The notes under the pieces are model-generated. The model saw nothing but the letters and a program-made list of their open reading frames with translations. It did no database searches and had not been told where the DNA came from. Shown here in pieces: positions 42,385-50,003 of a stretch of 51,749 nucleotides of DNA (positions within the stretch are counted from its first letter, which is position 1; the number at the start of each line of letters is the position of its first letter). The translations under genes were made by a program, and so were the position numbers. The DNA is from Bifidobacteriaceae bacterium UBA2724 (GTDB lineage: Bacteria; Actinomycetota; Actinomycetes; Actinomycetales; Bifidobacteriaceae): contig DEKK01000009.1 in assembly GCA_002353815.1 (NCBI GenBank), positions 35,059 through 86,807 of the forward strand. Direction: 5' to 3'.

Positions 42385-43749
42385 TCAGTTCTTGAACGAA
42401 TGGATCGGCGCGGGGATGCGTCCGCCGCGGCTGATGAACTCCTCGCAGCTCACGGTGTTCACCGGGATGATCGGCGCGTAGCCCATGAGGCCGCCAAACT
42501 CTGCCTCGTCGCCCACGCCCTTGCCGGCCACTGGGATCACGCGCACGGCGGTCGTCTTCTGATTGACCATGCCGATGGCCGCCTCGTCGGCGATGATACC
42601 GGAGATCGTCGCGGCCGTCGTGTCACCCGGGATCGCGATCATGTCGAGGCCGACGGAGCACACGCAGGTCATCGCCTCGAGCTTCTCGATCTTGAGGCAG
42701 CCCGAGCGCGCGGCCTCGATCATCGTGGCGTCCTCGGACACCGGAATGAACGCGCCGGACAGGCCTCCCACATAGGAGGACGCCATGATGCCGCCCTTCT
42801 TCACCTGGTCGTTGAGCATGGCCAGCGCCGCGGTGGTGCCGGGCGCGCCGACCTGCTCGATGCCGCATTTCTCGAGGATCTCGCCGATCGAATCGTGAGG
42901 TGCGGGCGTCGGGGCCAGCGACAGGTCGATGATGCCGAACGGCACGCCGAGCCGGCGCGACGCTTCCTGCGCCACGAGCTGGCCGACGCGCGTGATCTTG
43001 AAGGCCGTGCGCTTGATCGTCTCGCACAGGAACTCGAAGTCCTTGCCGCGGGCCTCGTCAAGGGCGCGCGAGACCACACCCGGTCCCGACACGCCCACGT
43101 TGATGACCGCGTCGCCTTCGGTGACGCCGTGGAAGCCGCCCGCCATGAACGGGTTGTCGTCCGGGGCGTTGCAGAACACCACGAACTTCACGCAGCCGTA
43201 GCTGTCATGGTCCGCGGTGTTGACGGACGTCCGCTTGATGACCTCGCCGATCATCTTCACGGCATCCATGTCGATGCCGGTCTTGGTGGAGCCCACGTTG
43301 ACGGAGGAGCACACGATGTCGGTTTCGGTCAGTGCCTGCGGGATGGATTCGATGAGCATGTGCTCGGCGGGCGTCATGCCCTTGCTCACGAGCGCGCTGT
43401 ATCCGCCGATGAGGTCGACGCCGACCTTCTTCGCGGCTTTGTCAAGCGCGTGGGCGATCGCGACGAAATCCTCGGGGGTCTTGCAGCAGCTGGCGCCGAC
43501 GAGGGCGATCGGGGTGACGGTGATGCGCTTGTTGACGATCGGGATGCCGAAGTCGCGCTCGATGTCCTTGCCCGTGGCGACGAGATCCTTCGCGTAGCTC
43601 GTGATTTTGTTGTAGATGTTCGCACAGGTGGAGTCGAGGTCCGAGGTGGCGCAATCCAGCAGGCTGATGCCCATTGTGATGGTGCGCACGTCGAGCTGCT
43701 CCTGCTCGATCATCTTGTTGGTCTCATGGACCTCCATGATATTCAGCAT
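42385..43749 (-). CDS. UPF0210 (DUF711) family protein
   Basis: The protein is 454 aa, the usual length for UPF0210, sometimes labelled PFL-like because of a distant glycyl-radical-enzyme-type fold. Recognised segments are TITMGISLLDC, VNKRITVTPIALVGA, VDLIGGYSALVSKG, NVGSTKTGIDMDAV and VNVGVSGPGVV. No glycyl-radical loop is visible. The biochemical role is unknown. It is co-oriented 55 bases after a UPF0237 ACT-domain gene, a conserved pairing across Gram-positive bacteria. AGGA precedes ATG 43749; an internal ATG at 43737 is an alternative. A terminator follows. Confidence 0.92.
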   Translation of the reverse strand: MLNIMEVHETNKMIEQEQLDVRTITMGISLLDCATSDLDSTCANIYNKITSYAKDLVATGKDIERDFGIPIVNKRITVTPIALVGASCCKTPEDFVAIAHALDKAAKKVGVDLIGGYSALVSKGMTPAEHMLIESIPQALTETDIVCSSVNVGSTKTGIDMDAVKMIGEVIKRTSVNTADHDSYGCVKFVVFCNAPDDNPFMAGGFHGVTEGDAVINVGVSGPGVVSRALDEARGKDFEFLCETIKRTAFKITRVGQLVAQEASRRLGVPFGIIDLSLAPTPAPHDSIGEILEKCGIEQVGAPGTTAALAMLNDQVKKGGIMASSYVGGLSGAFIPVSEDATMIEAARSGCLKIEKLEAMTCVCSVGLDMIAIPGDTTAATISGIIADEAAIGMVNQKTTAVRVIPVAGKGVGDEAEFGGLMGYAPIIPVNTVSCEEFISRGGRIPAPIHSFKN

Positions 43750-43804
43750 GAGGCTATCCTTCGTATGCTTGGGAAAGGGGTGGAATTGCGTCGCGCGGCA
43801 GCCG

Positions 43805-44077
43805 TCAGACGCGGTGCATGCGGGTGAAGATCTCTTCGCGCTGGCAGCGGATGCGCACGCCGATCTCCTCGCCGAGCTTGTCGAGGTCGTTGACGACGTC
43901 TTCGAAGGAGGCCGTGGAATCCGAATAATCCACGATCATCATCATGTTGAAGAAACCGTCGATGATGGTCTGCGAGATGTCGAGGACGTTGATCTTGTGC
44001 TCCGACAGATAGGTGCAGACGCGCGCGATGATGCCGACGGTATCCTGACCCACCACGGTGATGATTGCCTTGTTCAT
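43805..44077 (-). CDS. UPF0237 ACT-domain protein
   Basis: The protein is 90 aa, a single ACT domain: AIITVVGQDTVGIIARVCTYLSEHKINVLDISQ, then a FFNMMMIVDYS strand. It is related to the ACT halves of GcvR. ACT domains bind amino acids and regulate partner proteins, so control of the UPF0210 partner is likely but unproven. AGGAG lies eight bases before ATG 44077. A 16-base tandem repeat lies immediately upstream of the ribosome-binding site. With UPF0210 it forms an operon. Confidence 0.93.
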   Translation of the reverse strand: MNKAIITVVGQDTVGIIARVCTYLSEHKINVLDISQTIIDGFFNMMMIVDYSDSTASFEDVVNDLDKLGEEIGVRIRCQREEIFTRMHRV

Positions 44078-44089
44078 TGATTCTCCTGG

Positions 44090-44121
44090 ATTGATTAGAA
44101 CCGCGATTGATTGGAATCGCG
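44090..44121. repeat. 16-base tandem repeat upstream of the ACT-domain gene
   Basis: Units 44090-44105 and 44106-44121 match at 14 of 16 bases (ATTGATT-GAA-CGCG pattern). They start 13 bases before the ACT-protein start codon. The second unit also takes part in a perfect 7-bp inverted repeat (44102-44108 with 44115-44121). An operator or RNA-structure role is possible. Confidence 0.6.
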
Positions 44122-44222
44122 ATTTTCACGCTTGCTTCAGTATATCTGTATGGGTGATAACGGCGCGGTGTCTCGCCGTCATCGTGGAATGGCGCTTGCG
44201 GGTGTGCCGGCCGGGCGCGGCG

Positions 44223-44942
44223 TCACTCGCCGCCGGCGAAACCGAGCTGGCGCCAGGCCTCGTAGGTGGCGATGGCCGCGCAGTTGGCGAGATTCATGTC
44301 GCGCTTGTGGCGCTTGACCGACGGGTCCACCGGACGCATGGGCAGGCGCACTTGCTCGGCGACGTGCGGGCCGAACATCACGTCGGTCGGCTCGGGCACG
44401 TTGCCCGGCTCGGGTCCGAACAGCAGGATGTCGTCGGGACGGTACTCGATGTCGGTGTACAGCTTGGAGCCGCGCTCGGTGAAGGCGATGATGCGGGAGT
44501 TCGGCATGCTGTCGACGAGGTTCTGGAAGTCAGGGTGGATCACCACATGCGCCATGTCGTGGTAGTCGAGCCCCGCTCGGCGCAGCTTCGTGTCTTTGAA
44601 ATTGAATCCGATCGGCTCGATGAGATGCAAGATCGTGCCCGTCATCGCGCACAGGCGGATCGCGGAACCCGTGTTGCCGGGGATGCGCGGGGAATAGAAG
44701 CACAGGTGCGGCGTCGACGTGGACGCGGCGGCGGCCTCCTCGACGCTCATCATCGCATCGGTGACCGTGATGGGGTTGCCGTGTGCGTCGGTCACGAGTT
44801 CGTCCGGGCCGTAGTTGGATTTGCGGTATCCGTATTCGAACATCGCGTCGACCTTGTTTTCGGCGTCGGCCGCGGTCTTCGCTCCGGCGTCGGATGCGGC
44901 GTTCGCCGCGGATTCGTGTGCAATGTCGCCATTTTCGCTCAT
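44223..44942 (-). CDS. TrmL-like SPOUT tRNA 2'-O-methyltransferase
   Basis: The protein is 239 aa. A ~75-residue Ala/Glu/Asp-rich N-terminal extension precedes a compact SPOUT core of ~155 residues: CFYSPRIPGNTGSAIRLCAMTG, IEPIGFNFKDTKLRRAGLDY, LLFGPEPGNVPE, and the knot motif IPM-like LPMRPVDPSVKRHKRDMNLANCAAIATYEAWRQ. This matches TrmL, which methylates the wobble ribose of tRNA-Leu. The knot reads MNLANC where most TrmL have LNLSNA. ATG 44942 has no good ribosome-binding site and faces mutY only 19 bases away; upstream in-frame codons overlap mutY and are unlikely. Confidence 0.88.
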   Translation of the reverse strand: MSENGDIAHESAANAASDAGAKTAADAENKVDAMFEYGYRKSNYGPDELVTDAHGNPITVTDAMMSVEEAAAASTSTPHLCFYSPRIPGNTGSAIRLCAMTGTILHLIEPIGFNFKDTKLRRAGLDYHDMAHVVIHPDFQNLVDSMPNSRIIAFTERGSKLYTDIEYRPDDILLFGPEPGNVPEPTDVMFGPHVAEQVRLPMRPVDPSVKRHKRDMNLANCAAIATYEAWRQLGFAGGE

Positions 44943-44961
44943 AGGAGACACAATAAAAAGC

Positions 44962-45873
44962 ATGACAGACACCCTCGTGAATCCCCATGCCGTGCGGGCG
45001 GCGGCATGCAGTGCGCCGCTTGCCGCCTGGTGGGACGCCAACGCCCGCGATTTCCCGTGGCGTTTCGGGCGCACCACGCCGTGGGGCGTGCTGCTGTCCG
45101 AGGTCATGAGCCAGCAGACGCCCATGCAGCGCGTGCTGCCGTATTGGCGGGACTGGATGCGGCGCTGGCCCACGCCCGCTGCGCTCGCGGAGGCCACGCC
45201 TGCCGAGGTCATCACGGCATGGGGGTCGCTGGGGTATCCGCGCCGTGCGCTGCGGATGCGCGAATGCGCCATCGCGGTGCGCGACACGTACGGCGGCGAG
45301 CTGCCGCACACGTACGACGAGCTGGTGGCGCTGCCGGGCGTGGGGGACTACACGGCGAGCGCGGTGATGAGTTTCGCATTCGGCAAGCGGATCGTCGTGA
45401 TCGACACGAACATCCGGCGCGTGCTGTCGCGTGCGGTGGACGGCGCGGAGTCGCGCGGCGGGGGCGCCACGGCCCGCGACCGCAGGCTTGCGCAGGACTG
45501 CCTGCCTGAGGACGCCGCGCAGTCGGTGGTGTGGAACCAGGCCGTGATGGAACTTGGCGCCGTGGTATGCACGGCGGGGTCACCCCGGTGCGGCGAGTGC
45601 CCGGTGGCGGATGTCTGCGCGTTTCTGGCGGCCGGGCGCCCCGGGCTGGGCGAGAAGCGCACCAGGCCGCGCCAACGCTTCGCCGGTACCGACCGGCAGG
45701 TGCGCGGCATCGTGCTGAACGCCTTGCGGAACGCCGACGGACACCGCCTGCCGTATGGCTCGATCGAATCGCTGTGGCCGGACGGGGCACAGCTCGACGC
45801 ATGCATCGCATCACTGGACGATGACGGGCTGGTGGTGATCGGCCCGGACCATTCCGTTGCATTGCCGGGCTGA
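44962..45873 (+). CDS. mutY: A/G-specific adenine glycosylase MutY
   Basis: The protein is 303 aa. It removes A mispaired with 8-oxoG. The catalytic Glu lies in LLSEVMSQQTP, the helix-hairpin-helix is LPGVGDYTASAV, and the catalytic Asp is in VIDTNIRRVLSR. An iron-sulfur cluster loop has C-X6-C-X2-C-X5-C spacing near residues 203-219. The C-terminal ~60 residues replace the full Nudix-like 8-oxoG-recognition domain of longer MutY proteins, as is common in actinobacteria. AGGAGA precedes ATG 44962. It is divergent from trmL. Confidence 0.93.
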   Translation: MTDTLVNPHAVRAAACSAPLAAWWDANARDFPWRFGRTTPWGVLLSEVMSQQTPMQRVLPYWRDWMRRWPTPAALAEATPAEVITAWGSLGYPRRALRMRECAIAVRDTYGGELPHTYDELVALPGVGDYTASAVMSFAFGKRIVVIDTNIRRVLSRAVDGAESRGGGATARDRRLAQDCLPEDAAQSVVWNQAVMELGAVVCTAGSPRCGECPVADVCAFLAAGRPGLGEKRTRPRQRFAGTDRQVRGIVLNALRNADGHRLPYGSIESLWPDGAQLDACIASLDDDGLVVIGPDHSVALPG

Positions 45874-45921
45874 CCCGCGTCGCCGGTTGGCCCCGCGGCG
45901 GCGCGAGGCGGCATGGTGCGG

Positions 45922-45986
45922 GTGGGCGAGGTGACGCGGTGGGCCTTCCGTGCGGTGGCGCGGTGGGCGAGGTGGCGCGATGAGCG
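45922..45986. repeat. Imperfect GC-rich direct repeats downstream of mutY
   Basis: A GGTGGGCGAGGTG-CGCG word occurs at about 45922-45939 and again at about 45969-45986. It lies in a 190-base noncoding stretch before the next gene. No terminator is obvious there. Confidence 0.45.
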
Positions 45987-46062
45987 GCATCCTGTGATGG
46001 TTGTGTTGGCTTTGGGCTGATGCTGCGCCGTCCGGCCGGCGCGGTGCCATAGACTGGGGGCC

Positions 46063-46866
46063 ATGCCGTCACGCAAACCACGATCCCGCGAAGAGATGAG
46101 GCGTATCTACGTACGCCGTCGCATCGTCGCCGTCATCATCCTGCTGCTGTTCATCGCTGCCGTCGTCTTCGTGGTGATTTCCGACGTGAAGTTCGCGAAA
46201 GCCGTGAACGCCGCCATGCACCCCGACGAGGCGAATGCAGTGACGCGTTCCTCCGTTCCCGACCCCGACGGGGCGCAGGCCACGACCCGCACGGCGGGCG
46301 TGCCGGACTGCACGTCGAGCGACATCACGCTCGGGCTTTCCCTGCCGGCGGCCGAGGGAAGCGAAAGCCGCAGCGGCTACGTGGCTCCCCACGGCCGCAT
46401 CACATTCACGGCGAAGGGCACGCATACGTCCAGGCAGAACTGCCTCATCGACGCGGCGCCGGATTCCGAGGCGCTGGTGATCACGGATTACTATTCGGGC
46501 GACGTGGTGTATGACTCCAGCCTCTGTGACGTCGAATCGGTCTATCTGCTCATGCGTGGCAGCGACGAAGACGTGCGGCAGATCGGGTGGAACGCCTATT
46601 CGCAGACCACGGAGTGCGTGACGGACCCCGGGGATGACGATTACCTCACCGGCGGCGTGTACAGCGCCCAGCTGGTGCTCAAAGGTGTCGATGGCGTCGA
46701 GTCGCAGAAAATCACCGTGTATGTGACCTCGGACGCCTCCCAGGCCACCACGACGGATGGGGAGGGGGATCCGTCGGGCTCCGATTCATCGAGCTCCGTT
46801 TCGTCGTCCAGCGGCGATGCGTCGTTCAGCTCCACGAGCGCGGGCGACGGCACCTCCCTGGAGTGA
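46063..46866 (+). CDS. Single-pass membrane protein of unknown function
   Basis: The protein is 267 aa. A basic N-terminus (PSRKPRSREEMRRIYVRRR) precedes one helix at about 21-40, so the rest should be outside the cell. The extracellular part is a ~170-residue domain with Cys at three to four positions (PDCTSSD, RQNCLIDA, SSLCDVES, TTECVTD), which could form disulfides. The last ~45 residues are Ser/Thr/Asp-rich. I do not recognise the domain. A similar architecture (basic tail, helix, Ser-rich end) recurs at 48523-49143, but the domains are not alike. Confidence 0.75.
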   Translation: MPSRKPRSREEMRRIYVRRRIVAVIILLLFIAAVVFVVISDVKFAKAVNAAMHPDEANAVTRSSVPDPDGAQATTRTAGVPDCTSSDITLGLSLPAAEGSESRSGYVAPHGRITFTAKGTHTSRQNCLIDAAPDSEALVITDYYSGDVVYDSSLCDVESVYLLMRGSDEDVRQIGWNAYSQTTECVTDPGDDDYLTGGVYSAQLVLKGVDGVESQKITVYVTSDASQATTTDGEGDPSGSDSSSSVSSSSGDASFSSTSAGDGTSLE

Positions 46867-46967
46867 CGCGCGCGGTGCCCGCGGCGCGTTAGGTGTGCCA
46901 CCTGGCGTCGCGCGTCTTTCCGCTGCGTTGTGCTATGGCTCGCCTCCGCTATGCTTCGCCCGTGCCA

Positions 46968-48401
46968 TCACTCGCCGTCGGGTTCGATGTCGCTCACGGC
47001 TTTGCTGCTGCGGCGCCGTTGCGCGATGCCAAGCGCCCGCAGTGCCTCTTTCAGCGACGCGACTTCCACGAGCTCGATGCCCTTCAGCGCTTTGCGCCCG
47101 TCATATCGGCGGTTGCGCGGTACGATGGCGCGGGTGTATCCCAGACGCGCGGCTTCGCGCAGGCGGTTTTCCAGCCGTGGCACGGGGCGGATCTGCCCGG
47201 TGAGCGAAATCTCGCCGAAGACCACGGTGGTGCGGTCGATCGGGGTGTCGGTGGCCGCGCTCGCCAAGGCCGCGGCTATCGCGAGGTCATCGGCGGGTTC
47301 GCGCGCCGAACCGCCTGCGATCGTCGAGACATACAGGTCCTTCGCCAGCAGATTGATCTGGGCGTGGCGGTAGATGACGGCCACGATCATGGCGAGGCGG
47401 TTCTGGTCGATGCCGTTCGTCGCACGGCGCGGGCTGGGGAGCACGGATTTGGTGACGAGCGCCTGCACTTCGATGGGTAGGCTGCGGTGCCCGTCCATGG
47501 TGAAGGTGATGCAGGTGCCGGCGGGCGTTTCGTCGCCGTCCGACAGAAACAGACCCGACGGATCCGGGACTTCCTCGATGCCTTCGCCCGACATGTCGAA
47601 GCAACCCACCTCGTCGGTGGGGCCGAAACGGTTCTTCGTGCTGCGCAGCAGTCGCAGGGCGGTCTGCGGCTCGCCTTCGAACTGGCAGACGACGTCCACC
47701 AGATGTTCCAGCGTGCGCGGCCCCGCGATCGAGCCGTCCTTGGTCACGTGCCCCACGAGTAGCACCGGCGTGTTGCTGCCCTTGGCCGCGTCGATGAGGG
47801 CGGTGGTCACTTCGCGCACCTGCGTGGAGCCGCCGGGGATGCCATCCACCTCGGAGGCGTAGATGGTCTGTACCGAGTCCGCCACCACAAGGCGCGGCTT
47901 CGTGGACGAGATGAGGTCGAGCGCCGTGGCGAGGTCGGTGGTCGAGGCGATGAGCAGGTCGTCGCACGCCGCGCCGATGCGCTGCGCCCTCATGCGCACC
48001 TGTGCCTGCGATTCCTCGCCGGAGATATAGAGCACCGTGCCTTTGCCTTGGCGCGCCACGTTGCTGGCGGTTTCGAGCAGCAGCGTGGACTTTCCGATGC
48101 CGGGCTCGCCCGCCATGAGCACGACCGAGCCGGGCACGATGCCCCCGCCGAGCACACGGTCGTATTCCTCGAATCCGGTATGGATGCGTTCCATCGGTTC
48201 GGAGTCCTGGGCGGTGGCTGGCCTGGCCAATTCCGCGGTCTGTGCGGTGGCGGTGGCCGGGATGCGCGTTTTCGTACGCGACGGCGCCTCGTGGTACTCG
48301 TCGATCGTGCCCCACGAGCCGCAGTTGGGGCACCGGCCGTACCATTTGCCGCCGTTCCAGCCGCAGTCGCTGCACACATAATGAACGCTTGATTTCGCCA
48401 T
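46968..48401 (-). CDS. radA: DNA repair protein RadA
   Basis: The protein is 477 aa. The N-terminal zinc finger CSDCGWNGGKWYGRCPNC is followed by a RecA-like ATPase with Walker A GEPGIGKSTLL, Walker B LVVADS, and the RadA signature KNRFGPTDE. The C-terminal half is the Lon-like domain. RadA promotes branch migration during recombination. ATG 48401 is well supported by the zinc finger start. It is divergent from a hypothetical membrane protein gene, with 120 bases between, and it is monocistronic. Confidence 0.97.
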   Translation of the reverse strand: MAKSSVHYVCSDCGWNGGKWYGRCPNCGSWGTIDEYHEAPSRTKTRIPATATAQTAELARPATAQDSEPMERIHTGFEEYDRVLGGGIVPGSVVLMAGEPGIGKSTLLLETASNVARQGKGTVLYISGEESQAQVRMRAQRIGAACDDLLIASTTDLATALDLISSTKPRLVVADSVQTIYASEVDGIPGGSTQVREVTTALIDAAKGSNTPVLLVGHVTKDGSIAGPRTLEHLVDVVCQFEGEPQTALRLLRSTKNRFGPTDEVGCFDMSGEGIEEVPDPSGLFLSDGDETPAGTCITFTMDGHRSLPIEVQALVTKSVLPSPRRATNGIDQNRLAMIVAVIYRHAQINLLAKDLYVSTIAGGSAREPADDLAIAAALASAATDTPIDRTTVVFGEISLTGQIRPVPRLENRLREAARLGYTRAIVPRNRRYDGRKALKGIELVEVASLKEALRALGIAQRRRSSKAVSDIEPDGE

Positions 48402-48522
48402 ACCACGACGCTAACACTTTTGCGCCCGCGTGGGTTGCCGCGATGCGGCGTCGGTGTGCGGGGTGTGTGCCGTGTGGGCGGCGGTTCTGCGCCACGTCGG
48501 CGAAACATGGCAAAATTTGGCT

Positions 48523-49143
48523 ATGACTGATTTTGATTCGGATTCCTCTCGGCAATCACACGTTGGCCGCATCACGGTGGTCACCATTGCGGCTGTCGCG
48601 CTTATCGTCGCACTCGTCAGCGCCTTCGCCTGGCCGGGGTGGGCGGTCCGCCATCAGAATCAGAAGCCGGACGCCGCCGGCATCAGCCCCTCGGCATCGG
48701 TGGAGCCTTCGGCGTTGCCCACCGATGCCAGCGACCTCGCGTCGGCTTTGCCGAAAACCGTCGATGTCTTTGCGCGGCTTGACGTGACCGCCACGCAGAA
48801 TTGGGCGGCCGCCGACCCCCTGGAGGAATACACGGTCGAGTATTCGGATGGCAACGACGCCGACACGGTGACGCTCATCATGGCGCAATGGAGCGATGCC
48901 GATGCCGCGAGCGACCAGTACTCGTCGCTCAAGGGGGCCGTCAGCGGCCAGCGCGTGGTCAAAGGCAATGTGAAGGTCAACGGTGAGAAAACCGGCGAAT
49001 ACGTCATCGTGGCGCTCACCGACGACAGCGATGTCACCGGTTCCACGCAGACGCTCGCGCTCTGGCGCAACGACACCGTGGTGTTCTATGCGACGGGTTC
49101 CGAGGCTGCGGTGACCGATTTCTACAACAACTTCCCGATGTAA
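48523..49143 (+). CDS. Membrane-anchored protein of unknown function
   Basis: The protein is 206 aa. One helix at about residues 16-37 anchors it, followed by a Pro/Ser/Ala linker and an extracellular ~140-residue domain. That domain contains VDVFARLDVTATQNWAAADPLEEYTVEYSDG, a repeated beta-strand pattern and ALWRNDTVVFYATGSEAAVTDFYNNFPM at the end. It is free of Cys. I do not recognise the domain; it could be a small lipoprotein-like or ligand-binding beta protein. ATG 48523 is chosen as the first start giving the helix at the right place. Confidence 0.72.
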   Translation: MTDFDSDSSRQSHVGRITVVTIAAVALIVALVSAFAWPGWAVRHQNQKPDAAGISPSASVEPSALPTDASDLASALPKTVDVFARLDVTATQNWAAADPLEEYTVEYSDGNDADTVTLIMAQWSDADAASDQYSSLKGAVSGQRVVKGNVKVNGEKTGEYVIVALTDDSDVTGSTQTLALWRNDTVVFYATGSEAAVTDFYNNFPM

Positions 49144-49274
49144 GCGCATCGCGGCCGGCTTATTGCATGGCTGGCGTCCGGTAGACGTGGCGGCGTCTGG
49201 GATTTCTGGCGGCCGGGCAATCGACGTGCGGCGGGCGCGGTGGTGCGGTGCGTCCTTGCGGCCGCGCCCGTGGG

Positions 49275-49299
49275 AGCGCCGGAACGGCTGCGCTTTTTT
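49275..49299 (+). terminator. Intrinsic terminator after the anchored protein gene
   Basis: A short GC stem (about 49275-49281 with 49285-49293, bulged) is followed by six T at 49293-49298. It separates the gene from the bS22 unit. Confidence 0.5.
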
Positions 49300-49400
49300 A
49301 CAGGGGATTTTGTAATTATGCGGTAATTCTGCGCGTTCGTCTGGGAATCGTAGTACACTTGGGCAAGTTGGCATCATGAACCATATGAACGGAGGCTGAG

Positions 49401-49490
49401 ATGGGTTCGGTCATCAAGAAGCGCCGCAAGCGGATGAGCAAGAAGAAGCACCGCAAACTGCTGCGTAAGACTCGCCACCAGCGCAAGTAG
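49401..49490 (+). CDS. Micro-ribosomal protein bS22 (29 aa)
   Basis: The 29-aa protein is MGSVIKKRRKRMSKKKHRKL followed by nine more residues, 17 of 29 being Arg or Lys. It matches the actinobacterial small-subunit protein bS22 described in mycobacterial ribosome structures, which is about 33 aa and starts with the same MGSVIKKRRKRM sequence. GGAGG lies five bases before ATG 49401, and a classic terminator follows 41 bases after the stop, so the gene is a complete small unit. It is easily missed because it is under 60 codons. The C-terminus is slightly shorter than in mycobacteria. Confidence 0.85.
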   Translation: MGSVIKKRRKRMSKKKHRKLLRKTRHQRK

Positions 49491-49530
49491 TCTTTCGCAC
49501 TCGCATTCTTGCTTTTGCGAGTAGCTGTGA

Positions 49531-49566
49531 AGCCCCTCACCGTCACGGTGAGGGGCTTTATTTTTC
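49531..49566 (+). terminator. Terminator after bS22
   Basis: A perfect 13-bp inverted repeat (49531-49543 with 49545-49557) and an A/T-rich tail with TTTATTTTT form a strong intrinsic terminator. Confidence 0.9.
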
Positions 49567-50003
49567 CTCGAGAGTGGGACTGGAGCTGTCTGATGGATGC
49601 ATCCCGTGCGATACAGGGTGCGGGGCGGTGCGGTGCGGCTTGGTTCGGTGCGGCGCGCGATGTGGGGGAGCACGGTGCGGCGCGGGGCGGGGCGCATCGT
49701 GGCTCGCTTGCCGGCGGAGGTCCTGCACGTTGCGTCCGGTCTCGTATGTGTGGTTTTGTATGCGCGGTCAGCGGTTCATCGTTTCTTAACCCCTGACCGG
49801 TGTGCGATAGGGCATACGAAAGGGGAGCGACAATCGTGTGATCGCCGCTCCCCTTCGCGTTCGGTTGTTGGTTATTCAGCTATGTGCCTGGCGCCCGATA
49901 CTGCCTGGCGCTCGACGTTGCCTCGCGCCTGAAGCCCTCGCTCCCGATGCTGATGCATGGGAGGGCGGGGCGTACGCGGCGCGAAAGCTGGTCGAAGCCA
50001 GAC
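49567..50003. other. Noncoding region with GC-rich simple repeats
   Basis: These 437 bases contain irregular GGTGCGG-type repeats at about 49616-49700 and the terminator of the surface protein gene at 49817-49857. No gene or RNA is recognisable. Confidence 0.55.
49817..49857 (-). terminator. Terminator of the surface protein gene
   Basis: Inverted arms 49817-49829 and 49846-49857 (GGGGAGCG core) with a 16-base loop lie 147 bases past the stop on the minus strand. Sequence flanking the arms is purine/pyrimidine-rich. Confidence 0.55.

Noticed and set aside
42400..43827. Antisense frame over the UPF0210 gene
   Set aside because: It is a mirror frame of a strongly conserved family; composition (His/Arg/Asp/Ala-rich) is typical of GC-biased shadows.
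49616..49700. GGTGCGG-type repeats as a CRISPR or iteron array
   Set aside because: Units are irregular, 6-8 bases, with no constant spacers; they look like simple GC-rich sequence.
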